From Escarpia spicata (lineage: Eukaryota; Annelida; Polychaeta; Sabellida; Siboglinidae): a stretch of 64,000 nucleotides of DNA. The translations under genes were made by a program, and so were the position numbers. Below the pieces are notes generated by a model. That model saw only the letters and a list, made by a program, of their open reading frames with translations, did not search any database and had not been told where the DNA came from. Positions within the stretch are counted from its first letter, which is position 1. Each line of letters starts with the position of its first letter. The DNA lies in contig OZ023217.1 in assembly GCA_963995525.1 (NCBI GenBank), forward strand, positions 6,384,403 through 6,448,402, written 5' to 3'. Below are positions 61,719 through 64,000 of the stretch, piece after piece.

Positions 61719-64000
61719 TTAATCTGTTAAATTTGCTTCTTTAATTGAACGACATGGTTTGAATCTGATCCACCTGAAATCGCATGCACCATGTTTGGAT
61801 GGAGAAGATCAAAGGTGAGATGTGAGATCTACTTGTGCAGTTTCAGATTAAAAAAATACAAACAGATTTTATTGGCACAAAACAAGCCAATCTGATTCTT
61901 TCTGTCAATAATTTGCAGTCAATGTCAGTATCTGTCCACACATTTGCGCCAGTTTAAAATAATTCAACTTAATCGCATTCATCAATTGCCCACATTACAG
62001 TAATCACCTCTGTGGCCATGTTTCACTTTTGGAATTATTTTTTATATTAGAATTAAGTAGTATTACTGTGATCTATAATTAATGTCCCCGCAGTAATCGG
62101 GTGACAGGAGAGGAACTGGATTTGACAGTCATTGACACTACAATAAAGGAACAAAGGAACTCTGTCTTGGAAAGCACTGTGGGGAGCATTATAGGGAAGA
62201 GGGATGTTTAGCTCAAGGGATATGGGAAGGTAATGGTTAAAGCTTGTACCTCAAGGCTGAGCCACTAGAAGCCTCAGTGCATACTTCAGTCCAGACAGCT
62301 TCTGTTTCTCAGATGATGGCACATAAAAAGATCATCCTCGATCTGAGAGTCTATTAAATCTCAGACAGGGTAAACATTTAGGTATTTTCTCTCTTGTGAC
62401 TTCCCATATGTTCCTTAGTTGGGAATCTGTGCTAGATTAATTAACCCTTTCAGACCCAAATTTATACTGGTCATAATTTAATTGAGATAATCCTTGCATA
62501 GAAGGTTGCGTAAAATAATAACAAAACGTACACAAATTAAATTTCTTAAAGCTGAATAAAAGTGCTGTCCAGACAACTTTGATGAATGAATTAAAACACA
62601 GAGGCCATGTTAAGCAAAAACAAAAGAATGTATGAAAGGTTAAAAAGCCAGTACTAACATGGATGTCACAAGATTGACATCCAAAGAAAAATCAAAATGG
62701 CAAAGGAATCCTTTGGCTTACTATTTTGAGTTAAAAATTTGTGTAATAATTTAAATAACCAATTAATTTACAGCATAAACTGGGATTAAATGTTAATAAA
62801 AACACTTAAATGTTGTCATAGTAAAATCCAGTACAAGCTACACTACTGAGATCGCAATGCAAAAGGTGACACAGAACAGAAACAAAACCATTTACAGAAA
62901 TGTTGTTGAAACTACAACATTTACACCATTGTACAATGTGACTGCTGAATATACAATGTTGATCAATGAGCCAAATGGGTCTGGCATTATAGAATTAAAA
63001 TCACTGTGAAAAGTTAGCATGCTGCAGGGGAATTATAAATTTAGTTTGCTGCCAGACCTTTCGAGTCGGCTAGAAATTGGAGTAGGTTTTTTGGCTTACT
63101 GAACATGAGGCATGTTGCGAGAATGTTTGGACATGTGCCTTGGAGTTGGGACATAAATAAAAATATAGCATCTGGCAGTGAGGCAAAGAAGATCATGCCA
63201 CAAGCGAAAATAAATGTACCTGTGTATTAGCAGCTTTCTGCCAGGAACATAAGCAAACTTTAAAATATAAATAAAATAATAAAATAAAATTATGGATTTA
63301 TAACCAGAATTTTACAAGACTAATATTTTAGTCTTGCAGATTTTTAAGATGATACACTAAATTGTCTGGATTACGTGCATTGACATCTCCTGAACTTATC
63401 AATATGACCATTAATTTATTGTCAGTGTAAATGACGGACTTTACTTGAGCCTTCTTGTATTCCATTGTCAGTTGTCTAGACATTTGAGTCCATTCTTTGG
63501 TTCTACTTTGCCAATCTTGTCTTGAATTGTCCTTGTAAGATGTTTGTAGGTTTTCCCACTTGCAAACTGTTTATTTCCTTTGTGAAGTGCACCTGGTAGT
63601 ACTCTCTTGCACTGTGGCAGAAATCTTCAGGGTGGTCACTGACAGATTCGTGAAATATTTTATTAGACGTGGAATATTTTATTAGACGTTTCACAGATTT
63701 ACCTCACTGTTATTTACCTTTAGATGTTTTCCTTAACTCTGAATTGTGTCCGAATGATTGAGTCATGCCTAGAGGCATGGAGAAATGAGACTAAATGGCC
63801 GAATCTGTTGCTGATGTTGTTTCAGACTATGCCATGTGTTGCTCTTTATGTGAAGACACTAATAAATGGACATGGAGGAGAACCAACGCCTAGGGATATT
63901 TTAGGGCTGGCCCAGGGGGGGTCTAACCAATGAGGGGTCAGACATGTGCAAGAGGAATGCAAGGAGGGAGTTATGAATGACCAGTGTTGATACAGTTGTA
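61719..64000 (+). other. Gene-poor right end of the window
   Basis: AT-rich sequence with short motif-free ORFs only. No repeat family shared with the rest of the window was recognised. Confidence 0.35.

Overview
The window is nuclear DNA of an animal, probably a marine invertebrate. It is AT-rich and gene-poor, with GT-AG introns, tRNA-derived SINEs, two LINE families, an LTR retrotransposon, several cut-and-paste DNA transposons and long microsatellites. Nothing in it fixes the species. There are no bacterial operons, rRNA genes or CRISPR arrays.

Layout. (1) About 1-3,400: the end of a minus-strand host gene, with two convincing internal exons (165-248, 1194-1282) and a possible first exon (3263-3409), crossed by a SINE. 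(2) 4,860-6,650: a TA-flanked MITE, a 449-bp long-TIR element, minisatellite and (CA)n/(TG)n/(TA)n tracts. (3) 6,927-11,518: a complete minus-strand Ty3/Gypsy element with one uninterrupted 1,309-aa Gag-Pol ORF, identical 108-bp LTRs and a perfect TATGT target duplication. (4) About 12,050-25,290: one decayed minus-strand PHD/APE-type LINE split by two nested insertions. These are a ~750-bp AT-rich element and a 9,062-bp element bounded by TTAA (15,795-24,856). Deleting the larger element with one TTAA joins the two LINE parts in frame and completes the PHD-type zinc finger. (5) 25,983-26,092: a single well-conserved exon of the arginine methyltransferase PRMT5, with no partner exons seen, followed by a 429-bp (GA)n tract. 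(6) 27,900-28,800: a CpG-rich promoter and a signal-peptide first exon (28,729-28,795). A phase-compatible second exon with a thioredoxin-fold-like sequence lies at 58,103-58,206, so most of the right half is probably one ~29-kb intron.

(7) Inside that intron: a tandem duplication (35,318-37,738) carrying a 984-bp TTAA-flanked piggyBac-like insertion, for which the duplicate keeps the empty site; a 42-bp minisatellite beside an inverted repeat; a ~570-bp polypyrimidine tract; and a second decayed minus-strand LINE (50,036-52,230) carrying a tRNA-derived SINE with an unusually long (36-bp) target duplication. (8) 60,600-61,720: a degenerate minisatellite and a second copy of the TA-flanked MITE. 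The rest is intronic or intergenic sequence in which I see no supported gene.

The strongest results are structural: target-site duplications, in-frame restoration and empty-site comparisons that can be read directly from the window. The 9-kb TTAA element is the best candidate for something undescribed. It contains several exon-like pieces that I could not assign to a known transposase.
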